From contig CAZIKQ010000005.1 in NCBI GenBank assembly GCA_964540025.1, forward strand, positions 1-64,000: a stretch of 64,000 nt of DNA, written 5' to 3'. A program made the position numbers and the translations under genes. Under the pieces are notes generated by a model, which had not been told where the DNA came from, searched no databases, and saw only the letters and a list, made by a program, of their open reading frames with translations. Position 1 is the stretch's first letter. Every line of letters starts with the position of its first letter. This stretch comes from RGIG250 sp964540025 (GTDB lineage: Bacteria; Bacillota; Negativicutes; Selenomonadales; Selenomonadaceae). Positions 18,819 to 26,529 of this stretch are shown here, piece by piece.

Positions 18819-18848
18819 ATTATAGCATTATATCCATTGTTCAATCAA
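18819..18848 (-). promoter_or_regulatory. Candidate promoter of the exonuclease gene
   Basis: Minus-strand TTGATT (18848-18843), 18-bp spacer and TATAAT (18824-18819). A second TATAAT (18832-18827) overlaps the spacer. Use of the proximal box would start transcription almost at the ATG. Confidence 0.55.
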
Positions 18849-18855
18849 CACCGAA

Positions 18856-19005
18856 CAAAAGTTTATAACAAACTTAAGAGGTGGCTGGCGACCCATTGGT
18901 TAAACCGCTGGAGCTGATATCTCCATCGCCCTTCCAGGCAAAGATGAAGGAATATGCTTGTGCCCTTTTCGTAAGCAGTATTATTGCAGCGGTCTTTAAC
19001 CGTTG
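18856..19005 (-). other. Structured intergenic segment after dnaX
   Basis: The 202-bp gap holds a long-range stem: GGTTAAACCGCTG (from 18898) pairs with CAGCGGTCTTTAACC (ending 19002), with small bulges. Inside are hairpins with stems ggag/ctcc, ccttc/gaagg and tgctt/aagca. On the minus strand a terminator-like AAGTTT-gttat-AAACTT followed by TTGTT (about 18856-18882) closes the segment. The minus strand is also open for about 46 codons ending at a TAA near 18864, without a good start. It may be a small RNA, a repeat unit or a gene remnant; I cannot assign a family. Confidence 0.4.
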
Positions 19006-19012
19006 AATACTA

Positions 19013-20917
19013 CTATAAAAAATCTTCTTCGTTATCCGTTGGCATATCATTATCGTCAGGAAATGGCTCGTCTACCGGCGGTAAATCAGGAACCACCTCT
19101 ACCGTGCTGCCTGTACCAAATATCTTCATGGCATCACGCATGGCCGGAATAGACTCAGTAATACTGACTCGATTATCCGCTTTTTCCTTTTTCTTTTTCC
19201 CCTGAGCGCCTTTGTCCCCGACAGTCACCGCCACATAGGTAATTGGTTTACCCGTAATTTCTCTAAGTATATCCTCTATCTTCCGTCGAAAATCAGCCTT
19301 TTCAGTTCTTCCTTTAACAAAACTACTGGCAAATCTCACTCTAATAAAGGAATCTGTCATCCCTTCAGGTTCTCCCTGTCCCAGGCAGCTTACCAGTGAA
19401 CTGTTTCCTGCATCCCTTACCGAGGCTATAAGTCTCTCCCATAATTGTCTTGCTTCCCGGGAATTAGACAGAGTGATCATCGTAGCCTTTTCCCCATCAT
19501 TTGTATCCGGTAAAGCCTCCCTTTTCGGTCCCTTATCAGCTTTTTTAGCTGGCGGCTTTACCGGGTTTTCAGTGGCTTTTACTTTTGCTGTCACGACTGT
19601 CATTGCAGACTGTTCCAAAGTTTTTTCTTCCAGCTCTGAAACCGCTCTCATGGTTTCATTACCTTCAATGGAAGAAGGTATCACCGTTTCTGCCTGCTTC
19701 ATCCTATCGGACGGGGATGCCATTTCACTGCGAACAGCTACGCCGTCAAACGGAGCGGACAGGCAGGATGATATATCGGAAGCTACAGTCGAAACCGGCT
19801 GAAAAACGACTTTGGTACCTGGCTGGACGGGGATACTTGAGGATAATGTAAGCAAGGCAGACTCCACCGCCAGCCTCGGTTCCTCCGTCCATCTCAATTC
19901 ACCAAGCGTATCATGAAGTTTTTCAATCAAGGGGATAAACTCGTCCGGACTGAACAGCTTTGCCAAACGTTCAAGTCCGGCGAGTTCTTCTTCACTGATA
20001 TCCGAAAAACCATTTTCCCCGACGGCCTGATATACCATCGTCTGCCTTAATGCTGTCTGAAGCATGATTATCAGCTGCTTCAAATCTTTTCCTTCATTCA
20101 GCAATTTTCCGACAGCATCAATAACGACTACAGGATTCTTTTTCCCTATGGCTGTGAGAATACCTTCTATTGCTTCACGGCTGACAATACCAAGAGAATT
20201 GTTTACCAATTCAGCCGTTACAGTAGTGCCGGAGCATAGAGTAACACACTGATCCATGAGGGAGAGTGCATCACGCATTCCGCCGTCAGCTTCCCGGGCA
20301 ATTATTGACAAGGCTTCTCTGGTAATGGATATTTCGGAACGCTCTGCTACATCCTGAAGCCTTGCCTCAATTACAGCCGCCGGGATCCGTTTGAAGTCGT
20401 ATCTTTGACAACGGGATTTTATCGTGGTAGGAACTTTATGGGGTTCCGTTGTGGCGAGGATAAAAACCACCCTTTCCGGAGGTTCCTCCAATGTTTTCAA
20501 CAGAGCATTAAAGGCCTCTGTAGTCAGCATGTGAACCTCATCCACAATGTAAACCTTGTAAAGTCCACCAGTTGCCGCAAACTTAACTGTATCTCTAAGC
20601 TCTCTTATTTCATCTATGCCACGGTTTGACGCCGCATCTATCTCATACACATCCATTGATGTTCCATCGGCAATTTGACGGCAGTTTTCACACTTACCAC
20701 AGGGCTCTCCATTTACCGGCTGCTCACAATTCAAAAGCCTCGCCATAATTTTAGCGGTACTTGTCTTGCCCGTACCTCGGGGACCGGCAAAAAGGTAAGC
20801 ATGGGCCACCCTGCCATCAACTATAGCCTGCTCCAAAGTCCGCCTTACTGCTTCCTGCCCCACCAGCTCAGAAAATCCCTGGGGACGAAAGCGTCTGTAA
20901 AGAGCTACATAAGACAT
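19013..20917 (-). CDS. dnaX: DNA polymerase III subunit gamma/tau
   Basis: Clamp-loader ATPase of the replisome (634 aa). Walker A GPRGTGKT is at 45-52, the four zinc cysteines are C64, C73, C76 and C79, Walker B is within YIVDEVHML, and the SRC arginine-finger motif follows (TTIKSRCQRYDF). The C-terminal half is a low-complexity linker and tau-like domain. An AAAAAG-rich stretch occurs near codon 593, but no classic A-AAA-AAG slippery site with a following stop is evident. It starts 11 bases after trhP and is probably the last gene of that operon. recR is not adjacent. Confidence 0.97.
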   Translation of the reverse strand: MSYVALYRRFRPQGFSELVGQEAVRRTLEQAIVDGRVAHAYLFAGPRGTGKTSTAKIMARLLNCEQPVNGEPCGKCENCRQIADGTSMDVYEIDAASNRGIDEIRELRDTVKFAATGGLYKVYIVDEVHMLTTEAFNALLKTLEEPPERVVFILATTEPHKVPTTIKSRCQRYDFKRIPAAVIEARLQDVAERSEISITREALSIIAREADGGMRDALSLMDQCVTLCSGTTVTAELVNNSLGIVSREAIEGILTAIGKKNPVVVIDAVGKLLNEGKDLKQLIIMLQTALRQTMVYQAVGENGFSDISEEELAGLERLAKLFSPDEFIPLIEKLHDTLGELRWTEEPRLAVESALLTLSSSIPVQPGTKVVFQPVSTVASDISSCLSAPFDGVAVRSEMASPSDRMKQAETVIPSSIEGNETMRAVSELEEKTLEQSAMTVVTAKVKATENPVKPPAKKADKGPKREALPDTNDGEKATMITLSNSREARQLWERLIASVRDAGNSSLVSCLGQGEPEGMTDSFIRVRFASSFVKGRTEKADFRRKIEDILREITGKPITYVAVTVGDKGAQGKKKKEKADNRVSITESIPAMRDAMKIFGTGSTVEVVPDLPPVDEPFPDDNDMPTDNEEDFL

Positions 20918-20928
20918 GATTTATCCTC

Positions 20929-22209
20929 TTACTGATGATTTTCCTTATTTACTGAAAGAATACGACGAAGGATGGTGTAGTCAGGCACACATCTCGGAAG
21001 TCTCATCTTTACCTTCTGCCTGGCGTGAGGGGCAACCTGAATATCATTATCGTCCTCATCGGTCATCCTTTCCGAAACAAAGGCAACCAGCTCTCCATCA
21101 GGCAAAAAAAGCTCAATGTTCTCTCCCGCCTTAAAGTTGTTCCGCTGTTCAATAAGGGCATTGCCCTGCTCATCACACTCCAGTACGACACCAATGAACT
21201 CGGCGCTCTGCTCGTAAACAGAAGTATCGTATACCTGGCCATCTATATCAGGCCGCCCTTCCAAAAAACCAACAGAGTACTTGCGGTGTGAAATCTTCTC
21301 CAATTCTTCATACAGCGAGCTTGCCGGTTTCCATTCATCGGGATTTGTTACTCTGTCTCCCTCCAGTCCGCCAACTTCACTGCGCCAGGCAAAGTAATCA
21401 TCAACCGCCCGCCGGTATGTATTGGTAGTAGTTGCTGCATAGTGCAGGCTTTTCATACGACCCTCAATTTTCAGGCTGTCTATCCCCATTTCCGACAGCT
21501 TTCCAACATAAGACAGCAATGCCATGTCCCGGGAATTAAATATATATGTGCCTCTTTCATCCTCTTCAATGGGGAAATACTGACCTGGACGCTTCTCCTC
21601 CATCAGAACGTATTTCCAACGGCAGGGCTGAGTACAGCTTCCCCGGTTTGCATCACGTCCGGTCAGAAAGTTAGAAAGCAGGCATCGACCGGAGTATGAC
21701 ACGCACATTGCCCCATGGACGAACATCTCCAACTCAATATTAGTTGCCGCTCTGATTTTCTTTAATTCCTCAAGGCTTATCTCACGACCCAGAACAACTC
21801 TTTCTGCCCCCATTGACGCCCAGGCATTCACCGTCGCGCTGTTCAAAGTATTTGCCTGAGTGCTCACATGGAGAGGCAGTCCCGGCGCCACCTGCCTGGC
21901 CAACGAAAACACCCCGAGATCAGAAACCAGAGCCGCGTCTGCTCCCACGGTCTCAAGAAATCTCAGATAATCTCCAAGATCAGCTAAATCCCCCTCATGA
22001 GGATATATATTAACCGTCACATATATCTTTTTACCACAACCATGAACATAACGAACTGCTTCTGTCAATTTCTCCGGGCAAAAATTTTTCCCCTGAGCTC
22101 TCAAACTAAAATTTGAATCACCAAGATATACAGCATCAGCGCCAAAGCGCAGAGCAAATTTCAATTTCTCCATTGAACCTGCCGGAGCAAGTATTTCAGG
22201 TTTTTTCAT
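20929..22209 (-). CDS. trhP: U32-family tRNA uridine-34 hydroxylase (TrhP-like)
   Basis: Peptidase-U32-named family (426 aa); members studied in Bacillus and E. coli act in prephenate-dependent hydroxylation of wobble uridine to 5-hydroxyuridine. The N-terminus MKKPEILAPAGSMEKLKFAL and the fold through LGREISLEEL are typical. Four cysteines expected to hold an Fe-S cluster are C169, C176, C192 and C196. A C-terminal beta-barrel-like domain follows from about residue 330. The neighbour trmR methylates the product, and mltG-trmR-trhP matches Bacillus yrrL-yrrM-yrrNO, which has two U32 genes where this has one. The alternative reading, RlhA (23S rRNA), is less likely in this context. Confidence 0.85.
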   Translation of the reverse strand: MKKPEILAPAGSMEKLKFALRFGADAVYLGDSNFSLRAQGKNFCPEKLTEAVRYVHGCGKKIYVTVNIYPHEGDLADLGDYLRFLETVGADAALVSDLGVFSLARQVAPGLPLHVSTQANTLNSATVNAWASMGAERVVLGREISLEELKKIRAATNIELEMFVHGAMCVSYSGRCLLSNFLTGRDANRGSCTQPCRWKYVLMEEKRPGQYFPIEEDERGTYIFNSRDMALLSYVGKLSEMGIDSLKIEGRMKSLHYAATTTNTYRRAVDDYFAWRSEVGGLEGDRVTNPDEWKPASSLYEELEKISHRKYSVGFLEGRPDIDGQVYDTSVYEQSAEFIGVVLECDEQGNALIEQRNNFKAGENIELFLPDGELVAFVSERMTDEDDNDIQVAPHARQKVKMRLPRCVPDYTILRRILSVNKENHQ

Positions 22210-22220
22210 TGAATTATTCC

Positions 22221-22832
22221 TTAAAGTTTTCTGCTTATCGCCAACCCATCACCTTCCCGAAGAATCTCTGTTTCGTAGAAGGGATCAGTCGTTATCATCT
22301 GAATGTACTCCCTTAATCTTTTGGCTATTGTCCTTTGCCTTCGGGGAACATGATCCTTATAAGGTCCATCTACATAGCCATGATATAGAACGTCGTCAGC
22401 CAGAACCACCGCCCCATCAGACAGCAACGGCTGCAGCTTTCGCCAATAATCCGGATACTGCCCCTTTGCCGCATCTAAAAAGGCAACATCTATCTTTTTT
22501 ACCTGACTCCAGCAGGCTAAAAATTCCCCGGCATCACCCTCCAAAAGGTGAATTCTGTCCCTTGTTTCAGGATCCGCCATGGCAAAGTACTCTTTCGCTT
22601 TTTCCGCCATATTCCGGCTTAATTCAACCGTGTATATTTCTGCCTCAGGAGCTGCTGACGCGATAAACAAAGCCGAATAGCCAATTGCCGTCCCCAGTTC
22701 AAGAACAACCTTTGGATTTCTCTCATGAATGATACGAGAAAAAGCGGCTGCTTCCCGGGCTCGAATAATCGGCACGTCCGCAGCCGCAGCATAGGCAATT
22801 TGCAGCTCTAAAATCCTGTTTACTTCCATCAC
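22221..22832 (-). CDS. trmR: tRNA 5-hydroxyuridine O-methyltransferase (YrrM/TrmR-like)
   Basis: Class I SAM-dependent O-methyltransferase (203 aa) of the catechol-OMT-like group. Motif I is VVLELGTAIGYSALFIA, an acidic residue follows in IYTVEL, and the metal/substrate site appears in DVAFLDAAKGQY and VLADDVLYHG. By synteny it converts 5-hydroxyuridine-34 to 5-methoxyuridine in tRNA. It overlaps mltG by four bases and precedes trhP by 11. The generic annotation would be O-methyltransferase. Confidence 0.85.
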   Translation of the reverse strand: MMEVNRILELQIAYAAAADVPIIRAREAAAFSRIIHERNPKVVLELGTAIGYSALFIASAAPEAEIYTVELSRNMAEKAKEYFAMADPETRDRIHLLEGDAGEFLACWSQVKKIDVAFLDAAKGQYPDYWRKLQPLLSDGAVVLADDVLYHGYVDGPYKDHVPRRQRTIAKRLREYIQMITTDPFYETEILREGDGLAISRKL

Positions 22833-23824
22833 CTGTATTTTTCCACCTTTTCCATATGTTCGTCAAAGGTTTCCGAATAATAGGTCTTTCCCTGTCTGTC
22901 AGCCACAAAGTACAGATAACTGGTGTCACTTGGATGGGCAGTAGCCTCAAGCGCTTTTCTGCCGGGACTGGCAATCGGCCCTGGCGGCAAACCTGGATAC
23001 TCGTATGTGTTGTAAGGAGATTCGATCTTCAAATCATCAAAGGTAAGATCCTCTTTAGGTTCCTTCAACAGATACTGAATCGTTGCACAGGACTGAACTG
23101 GCATATCCATTTCCAGTCTCTTCAAAAATACCTGCGCTACCTTCGGCCGATCCTCATCATCCATTACTTCCTTCTCCACAAGGGAAGCAAGCGTAACGAA
23201 CTCATGAATGGATAAACCATACCTCCTTGCGGCCACCCGCATATCATCCGTAAGACGGTCATCAAAGGTTTCAGCCATCAATTTGACGATATCCTCAGCG
23301 CGTGCATTGGGCTGTACCTCGTACGTGTCAGGGAAAAGGTACCCCTCCATCGGATTCTCTATATCTGAGGACTTTCCCACATACTCAAGCCCCTTATAAC
23401 TCTTTGCCGCTTTCAGGAAATCATTACTCTTGCAAATCCCCTGTTTTTCAAGGCTTTTTGCCATCTCATGCAGATTGTACCCTTCCGGTATGGTAAACCT
23501 GATAGCAGCCACTCTGCCATTGACCAGAAGCTCGATTACCTCGTCGCTTTTCATCCCTTTATGTACCTTATATGTACCGCTTTGGATATCTCCGTCCCTG
23601 CCGCTCTGACGAAGCCTCTTCAAAAAAAATTTTTGACTGGATATTACCTGTTTTTCTTCCAGATATTCGCCAATACTTGCCGCTCCCATTCCTGATGAAA
23701 TACGAATGTACATAGGGGTTTCATCTACGATTTTTGGTTCAGGCTCATCCTCACCCAGAAAGGAACAAGCGGTGACAACCGATATGCAGACGACCGCAGT
23801 CGCCGTAATAAGCTTTTTTTTCAT
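22829..23824 (-). CDS. mltG: Endolytic murein transglycosylase MltG, lipoprotein form
   Basis: YceG-like lytic transglycosylase (331 aa) that cleaves nascent glycan strands and sets their length. Catalytic Glu217 lies in LASLVEKEV, matching E. coli Glu218, and GLPPGPIASPG is present near the end. A LysM-like region spans about 40-110. Instead of the usual N-terminal membrane helix, the protein starts MKKKLITATAVV and has a lipobox SVVTAC with Cys20 followed by Ser. ATG 23824 is the start; an in-frame TTG at 23857 would spoil the signal peptide. Stop overlaps trmR by four bases. Confidence 0.93.
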   Translation of the reverse strand: MKKKLITATAVVCISVVTACSFLGEDEPEPKIVDETPMYIRISSGMGAASIGEYLEEKQVISSQKFFLKRLRQSGRDGDIQSGTYKVHKGMKSDEVIELLVNGRVAAIRFTIPEGYNLHEMAKSLEKQGICKSNDFLKAAKSYKGLEYVGKSSDIENPMEGYLFPDTYEVQPNARAEDIVKLMAETFDDRLTDDMRVAARRYGLSIHEFVTLASLVEKEVMDDEDRPKVAQVFLKRLEMDMPVQSCATIQYLLKEPKEDLTFDDLKIESPYNTYEYPGLPPGPIASPGRKALEATAHPSDTSYLYFVADRQGKTYYSETFDEHMEKVEKYR

Positions 23825-23853
23825 TGGATTTTCCAGCTTATCAAACCCAAAAT

Positions 23854-24231
23854 TCAAACCGGCAAACTTTTTATTACGGGCGGCATATTTTGGTTTTCTG
23901 CCGGAGCCTGCTTTACAATCGGCGTATCCGTTCCTGGCTCAGGCTTAATGACCGTCGTCGACTGAGATTTCTTTCTTTCACAACGAGAACCAGACCTTCC
24001 GAGAGGAAAGCCATTTTGTCCAAGCTCATTTTTATGAAGCGGCGGAACTGCATCGTCCTTTTCACTTGTGTATTTATCCTTTTCGGGAGGTCTTGACAAT
24101 GATTCATCCCTACTGTCTTCCCTTGATTTCTTTAACTCCTTAGGGAAATCTACAACTTCACTCAATGCTCTGCGGAAAAAAGAAACTACTCCTTTCTTCT
24201 TTCCTTCCGAAGGTTTATCATCTATAGCCAA
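23854..24231 (-). CDS. Hypothetical charged low-complexity protein
   Basis: A 125-residue protein I do not recognise. It is rich in Lys, Glu, Ser and Pro, begins MAIDDKPSEGKKKGVVSFF and has no membrane span or clear domain, so it may be largely disordered. I chose TTG 24231 because GGAGGTGAG sits just upstream and the nearby promoter would start transcription downstream of the earlier ATG at 24267. First gene of the unit leading into mltG (29 bases away). The position suggests an envelope or division accessory, which is inference only. Confidence 0.6.
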   Translation of the reverse strand: MAIDDKPSEGKKKGVVSFFRRALSEVVDFPKELKKSREDSRDESLSRPPEKDKYTSEKDDAVPPLHKNELGQNGFPLGRSGSRCERKKSQSTTVIKPEPGTDTPIVKQAPAENQNMPPVIKSLPV

Positions 24232-24265
24232 TTCCTCACCTCCACCCTTAAAATTTATAGTAGAC

Positions 24266-24294
24266 ATTATATAAAAAAACAAGAATTCCTGCAA
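24266..24294 (-). promoter_or_regulatory. Promoter of the mltG-trmR-trhP-dnaX unit
   Basis: Minus-strand TTGCAG (24294-24289), 17-bp spacer and TATAAT (24271-24266). A perfect dyad CACAA-cata-TTGTG (24302-24315) lies eight bases upstream of the -35 and may bind a regulator. Confidence 0.7.
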
Positions 24295-24470
24295 CCTTAG
24301 ACCACAACATATTGTGATTCCTTCCTTTTTTTACGCAAAAATACACAAATTATGGTAGTTTCCACTTTTTATCCAACCATTCTTTGTTATACGCTCAGAA
24401 AATAAAACACAAATCACTTATACCTTTATTGCAATTTACATTTACAGGGAATCAACTGTAACGACTAATA

Positions 24471-24599
24471 GAATCCGTTACTCCAGGGTTATAAGTGACG
24501 GATTCCGCTGCTAACACGGTAGAGGCGGAATCTCCTTCGTCACCCTATGTCAATAGGGTGGAATTGCCTTGCAATTTCCTGAAAGATTGCATTATAATG
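24471..24599 (+). repeat. Interspersed repeat, copy 1 (hairpins plus conserved tail)
   Basis: Three stems: an 11-bp stem (24471-24481 with 24495-24505, one G-U), an alternative GATTCCGC/GCGGAATC stem sharing its 3' arm, and CACCCTAT-gtca-ATAGGGTG (24541-24560). The tail TGCAATTTCCTGAAAG then ATTATAAT (to 24598) is shared with copies at 26407 and 30791. Here the tail supplies the promoter of the downstream gene. Confidence 0.65.
24569..24598 (+). promoter_or_regulatory. Promoter of the aminotransferase-like/DUF4931 unit
   Basis: TTGCAA (24569-24574), 18-bp spacer and TATAAT (24593-24598), inside the conserved tail of repeat copy 1. ATG 24637 follows 38 bases later. Confidence 0.65.
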
Positions 24600-24636
24600 A
24601 AAAAGTAAATACAGACTAAATTCTGGAGGCTTAAAT

Positions 24637-25563
24637 ATGCAGGAACTCTTCTACTACGATGGTGAATTTTACGAAAATGGCGATAGTCTCGTTCACCTTG
24701 AAGACCGGGCTTTTCAAATGGGCGATGGTATATTCGAGGTATTGCCTGTATATGACGGCAAAGTTTTCGCTATGCCGCAGCATGTAGCCAGATACACCAA
24801 ATCCATGCGCGACCTGGTAATTCCCATCGTTGACCCTGACGAGGATATGATCAATGTCTGTCAGGAGCTTATCAATCGCTCCGGCATTGAATTCGGTCAG
24901 ATTTATATTCAAATTTCCCGGGGACATTGGCCGCGGCAGCTGAATTATCCCTTGCAGTGCTTTCCTCACATTGCCATGACGATTCGCGAGAATCTTATTG
25001 ATATAGACGCTCAGGAGCATGGTATCGCCTGCAGTTTGGAGGAGGATATTCGCGGACTTCGCTGTGATTTGCCTACCCTGAACAGGATGGGGAATGCGAT
25101 CGCTATGGAATCCGCTCGCAACAAGCGCTGTCAGAATGCTGTTCTCTACCGCAAGGATACAAATCAAATTACTGAGGCAGCCAATGCAAACTTCTTTATC
25201 TATCGTGAGGGGATCCTCTGGACGCACCCCGCCAACAATCTCATTCTTCCGGGAATTACAAGAGAAATAATCCTCAAAGAATTACTGCAAAAGCTTGGCA
25301 TTACAGCCGTGGAAAAGGCAGTTACGCCTGAGTTTGCCTATGGCGCTGAGGAAGCGTTTATCACTGCTACCGATATGGAAATCCAACCGGTTATCCGTCT
25401 AAACAATCACAAAATTGGCGAAGGAACTCCCGGCCCTGTTACGAAAAAAATCCTGGCCGCTTTTCAGGATTATGTTGATGCAGAATTGTCAAAGCTCCAT
25501 TTTGGCCCAAAAGAAACCGAAATTTCTGAAGCGGTCCTGGCCAACACCAGCTTCAAAAATTGA
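24637..25563 (+). CDS. Class IV aminotransferase homologue lacking the PLP lysine
   Basis: Fold-type IV PLP protein (308 aa), collinear with D-amino-acid aminotransferase: AFQMGDGIFEV near residue 25, then DIRGLRCDLPTLN, QITEAANANFF, LILPGITR and the C-terminal GPVTKKILAAFQ. In D-AAT the Schiff-base lysine lies in RCDIKSLN; here the sequence is RCDLPTLN, with Pro146 at that place and no lysine nearby. The D-AAT active-site Tyr (GDGVYEV) is Phe and the RNHxFP carboxylate trap is altered. Ordinary transaminase chemistry is therefore unlikely. It may bind PLP or an amino acid without a Schiff base, or have a new role. First gene of a two-gene unit with DUF4931. Confidence 0.85.
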   Translation: MQELFYYDGEFYENGDSLVHLEDRAFQMGDGIFEVLPVYDGKVFAMPQHVARYTKSMRDLVIPIVDPDEDMINVCQELINRSGIEFGQIYIQISRGHWPRQLNYPLQCFPHIAMTIRENLIDIDAQEHGIACSLEEDIRGLRCDLPTLNRMGNAIAMESARNKRCQNAVLYRKDTNQITEAANANFFIYREGILWTHPANNLILPGITREIILKELLQKLGITAVEKAVTPEFAYGAEEAFITATDMEIQPVIRLNNHKIGEGTPGPVTKKILAAFQDYVDAELSKLHFGPKETEISEAVLANTSFKN

Positions 25564-25582
25564 TACTAAAGGAAGACCTCCG

Positions 25583-26401
25583 ATGAAACCATCCGCCAAC
25601 GCAGCTCAGCCAAATAAAAAGACTGTCCGCTTTTCAACTGCCATAGGAAAGAATAAACCGGAAACTCTTGTCACCGGTCGCAGTGAATGTCCCTTTTGCC
25701 ATCCCGAATTACTGGAAAATATCGTGGATACAGACGGTGACATCATATTCTTAAAAAACAAATACAACGTGCTTGTTGATGCCGAACAATTCGTTTTAGT
25801 CGAAAGCAGCCGCTGTGATGATGGAATTGAACAGTATGACCCGGAAAAGCTTCACCGCCTGTTCCGTCTGGCTCTTAAACATTATAATATCATGCTGAAT
25901 AATCCGGACTACAAGTCTGTCGTCTTCTTCAAAAACCACGGTCCTCTTTCTGGCGGGACGATCAAGCATCCCCATATGCAGCTTGTTGGCTTGTACGATA
26001 TCGAGCCGGAAGCCCTCTATGAGCCGGAAAATTTTATCCCTGCCAAGGAGCCCATTATCCAGCGTGATGGTCTTGTGCTCTCTGCTTCAGCCTTTCCCCG
26101 CTTAGGCTTCAGTGAGTTTACCATTATGTCATCCACCTATCCATTGGATGGTAAAACTACCGATGCTCTTTCAGACATCATTCAGTCTGTTGTCCGTTTC
26201 TTATTGGAAATTGATTGGAGAGAGAGGCCGAGTTACAACCTTTTTTTCTATTACCTTAATAAACAAAACAAGCTGGCAGTCAGGCTTTTGCCCAGATACC
26301 CCACCAGTCCGCTTTTTGTGGGCTACGACCTGAGAATAGTCCCAGATAATATTCCTGCCCTTAGTGAAAAACTGAAAAATTTTATTCTGGAAAAAGGATA
26401 A
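25583..26401 (+). CDS. DUF4931 / GalT-like (HIT superfamily) protein
   Basis: A 272-residue protein resembling galactose-1-phosphate uridylyltransferases. ECPFC (C36, C39) can bind zinc, and the HIT-type active site is HPHMQ (residues 129-133) after FFKNHGPLSGG. I place it in DUF4931, whose substrate is not known to me. It probably forms a nucleotidyl-His intermediate at His131, by analogy with GalT. ATG 25583 has AAAGGA nine bases upstream and lies 19 bases after the aminotransferase-like gene, so the two are co-transcribed. A strong terminator follows. Confidence 0.8.
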   Translation: MKPSANAAQPNKKTVRFSTAIGKNKPETLVTGRSECPFCHPELLENIVDTDGDIIFLKNKYNVLVDAEQFVLVESSRCDDGIEQYDPEKLHRLFRLALKHYNIMLNNPDYKSVVFFKNHGPLSGGTIKHPHMQLVGLYDIEPEALYEPENFIPAKEPIIQRDGLVLSASAFPRLGFSEFTIMSSTYPLDGKTTDALSDIIQSVVRFLLEIDWRERPSYNLFFYYLNKQNKLAVRLLPRYPTSPLFVGYDLRIVPDNIPALSEKLKNFILEKG

Positions 26402-26406
26402 GCTGT

Positions 26407-26460
26407 ATAAAAACAGGGCGGCGACAAATGAGAAATCATTTGTCGCCGCCCTGTTTTTAT
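26407..26460. terminator. Bidirectional terminator with 25-bp perfect stem
   Basis: Positions 26407-26431 and 26436-26460 are exact reverse complements around a GAAA loop, bounded by A5 and T5 runs. It ends the DUF4931 unit on the plus strand and sbcC on the minus strand. It is also the hairpin part of repeat copy 2. Confidence 0.9.
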
Positions 26461-26529
26461 AACGACCATTCGCTGAATGTCACAAGATAGAAATTGTCAT
26501 ACAATTTCTTAAACTGCCGCATTATAATC
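26407..26529 (+). repeat. Interspersed repeat, copy 2
   Basis: Hairpin (26407-26460) followed by a ~68-bp tail that aligns with copy 3 (30837-30908) from ataacgac to ATTATAATCC and with the end of copy 1. The tail runs into the sbcC stop: the last codons GGA-TTA-TAA of sbcC are part of the repeat. Confidence 0.65.

Larger units (their letters stand above)
24232..24636. other. 405-bp divergent intergenic region
   Basis: It holds, from left to right, the minus-strand mltG-unit promoter (24266-24294), the CACAA dyad (24302-24315), about 150 bp of AT-rich sequence in which I see nothing, then repeat copy 1 with its hairpins (24471-24599) and the plus-strand promoter at 24569-24598. GGAGG lies shortly before ATG 24637. 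Confidence 0.7.

Noticed and set aside
18880..19005. SRP RNA next to dnaX
   Set aside because: The conserved domain IV motif with the GGAA tetraloop and AGCAG is missing on both strands.
19140..19210. AAAAAG-rich stretch in dnaX as a frameshift site for gamma subunit
   Set aside because: No run of six or more A with the A-AAA-AAG phase is present and no stop in the shifted frame sits at the right place with a supporting hairpin.
24471..24505. Attenuator for the aminotransferase-like gene
   Set aside because: The hairpins lie upstream of the promoter that would drive the gene, so they are not in its transcript; they fit better as part of the repeat element.
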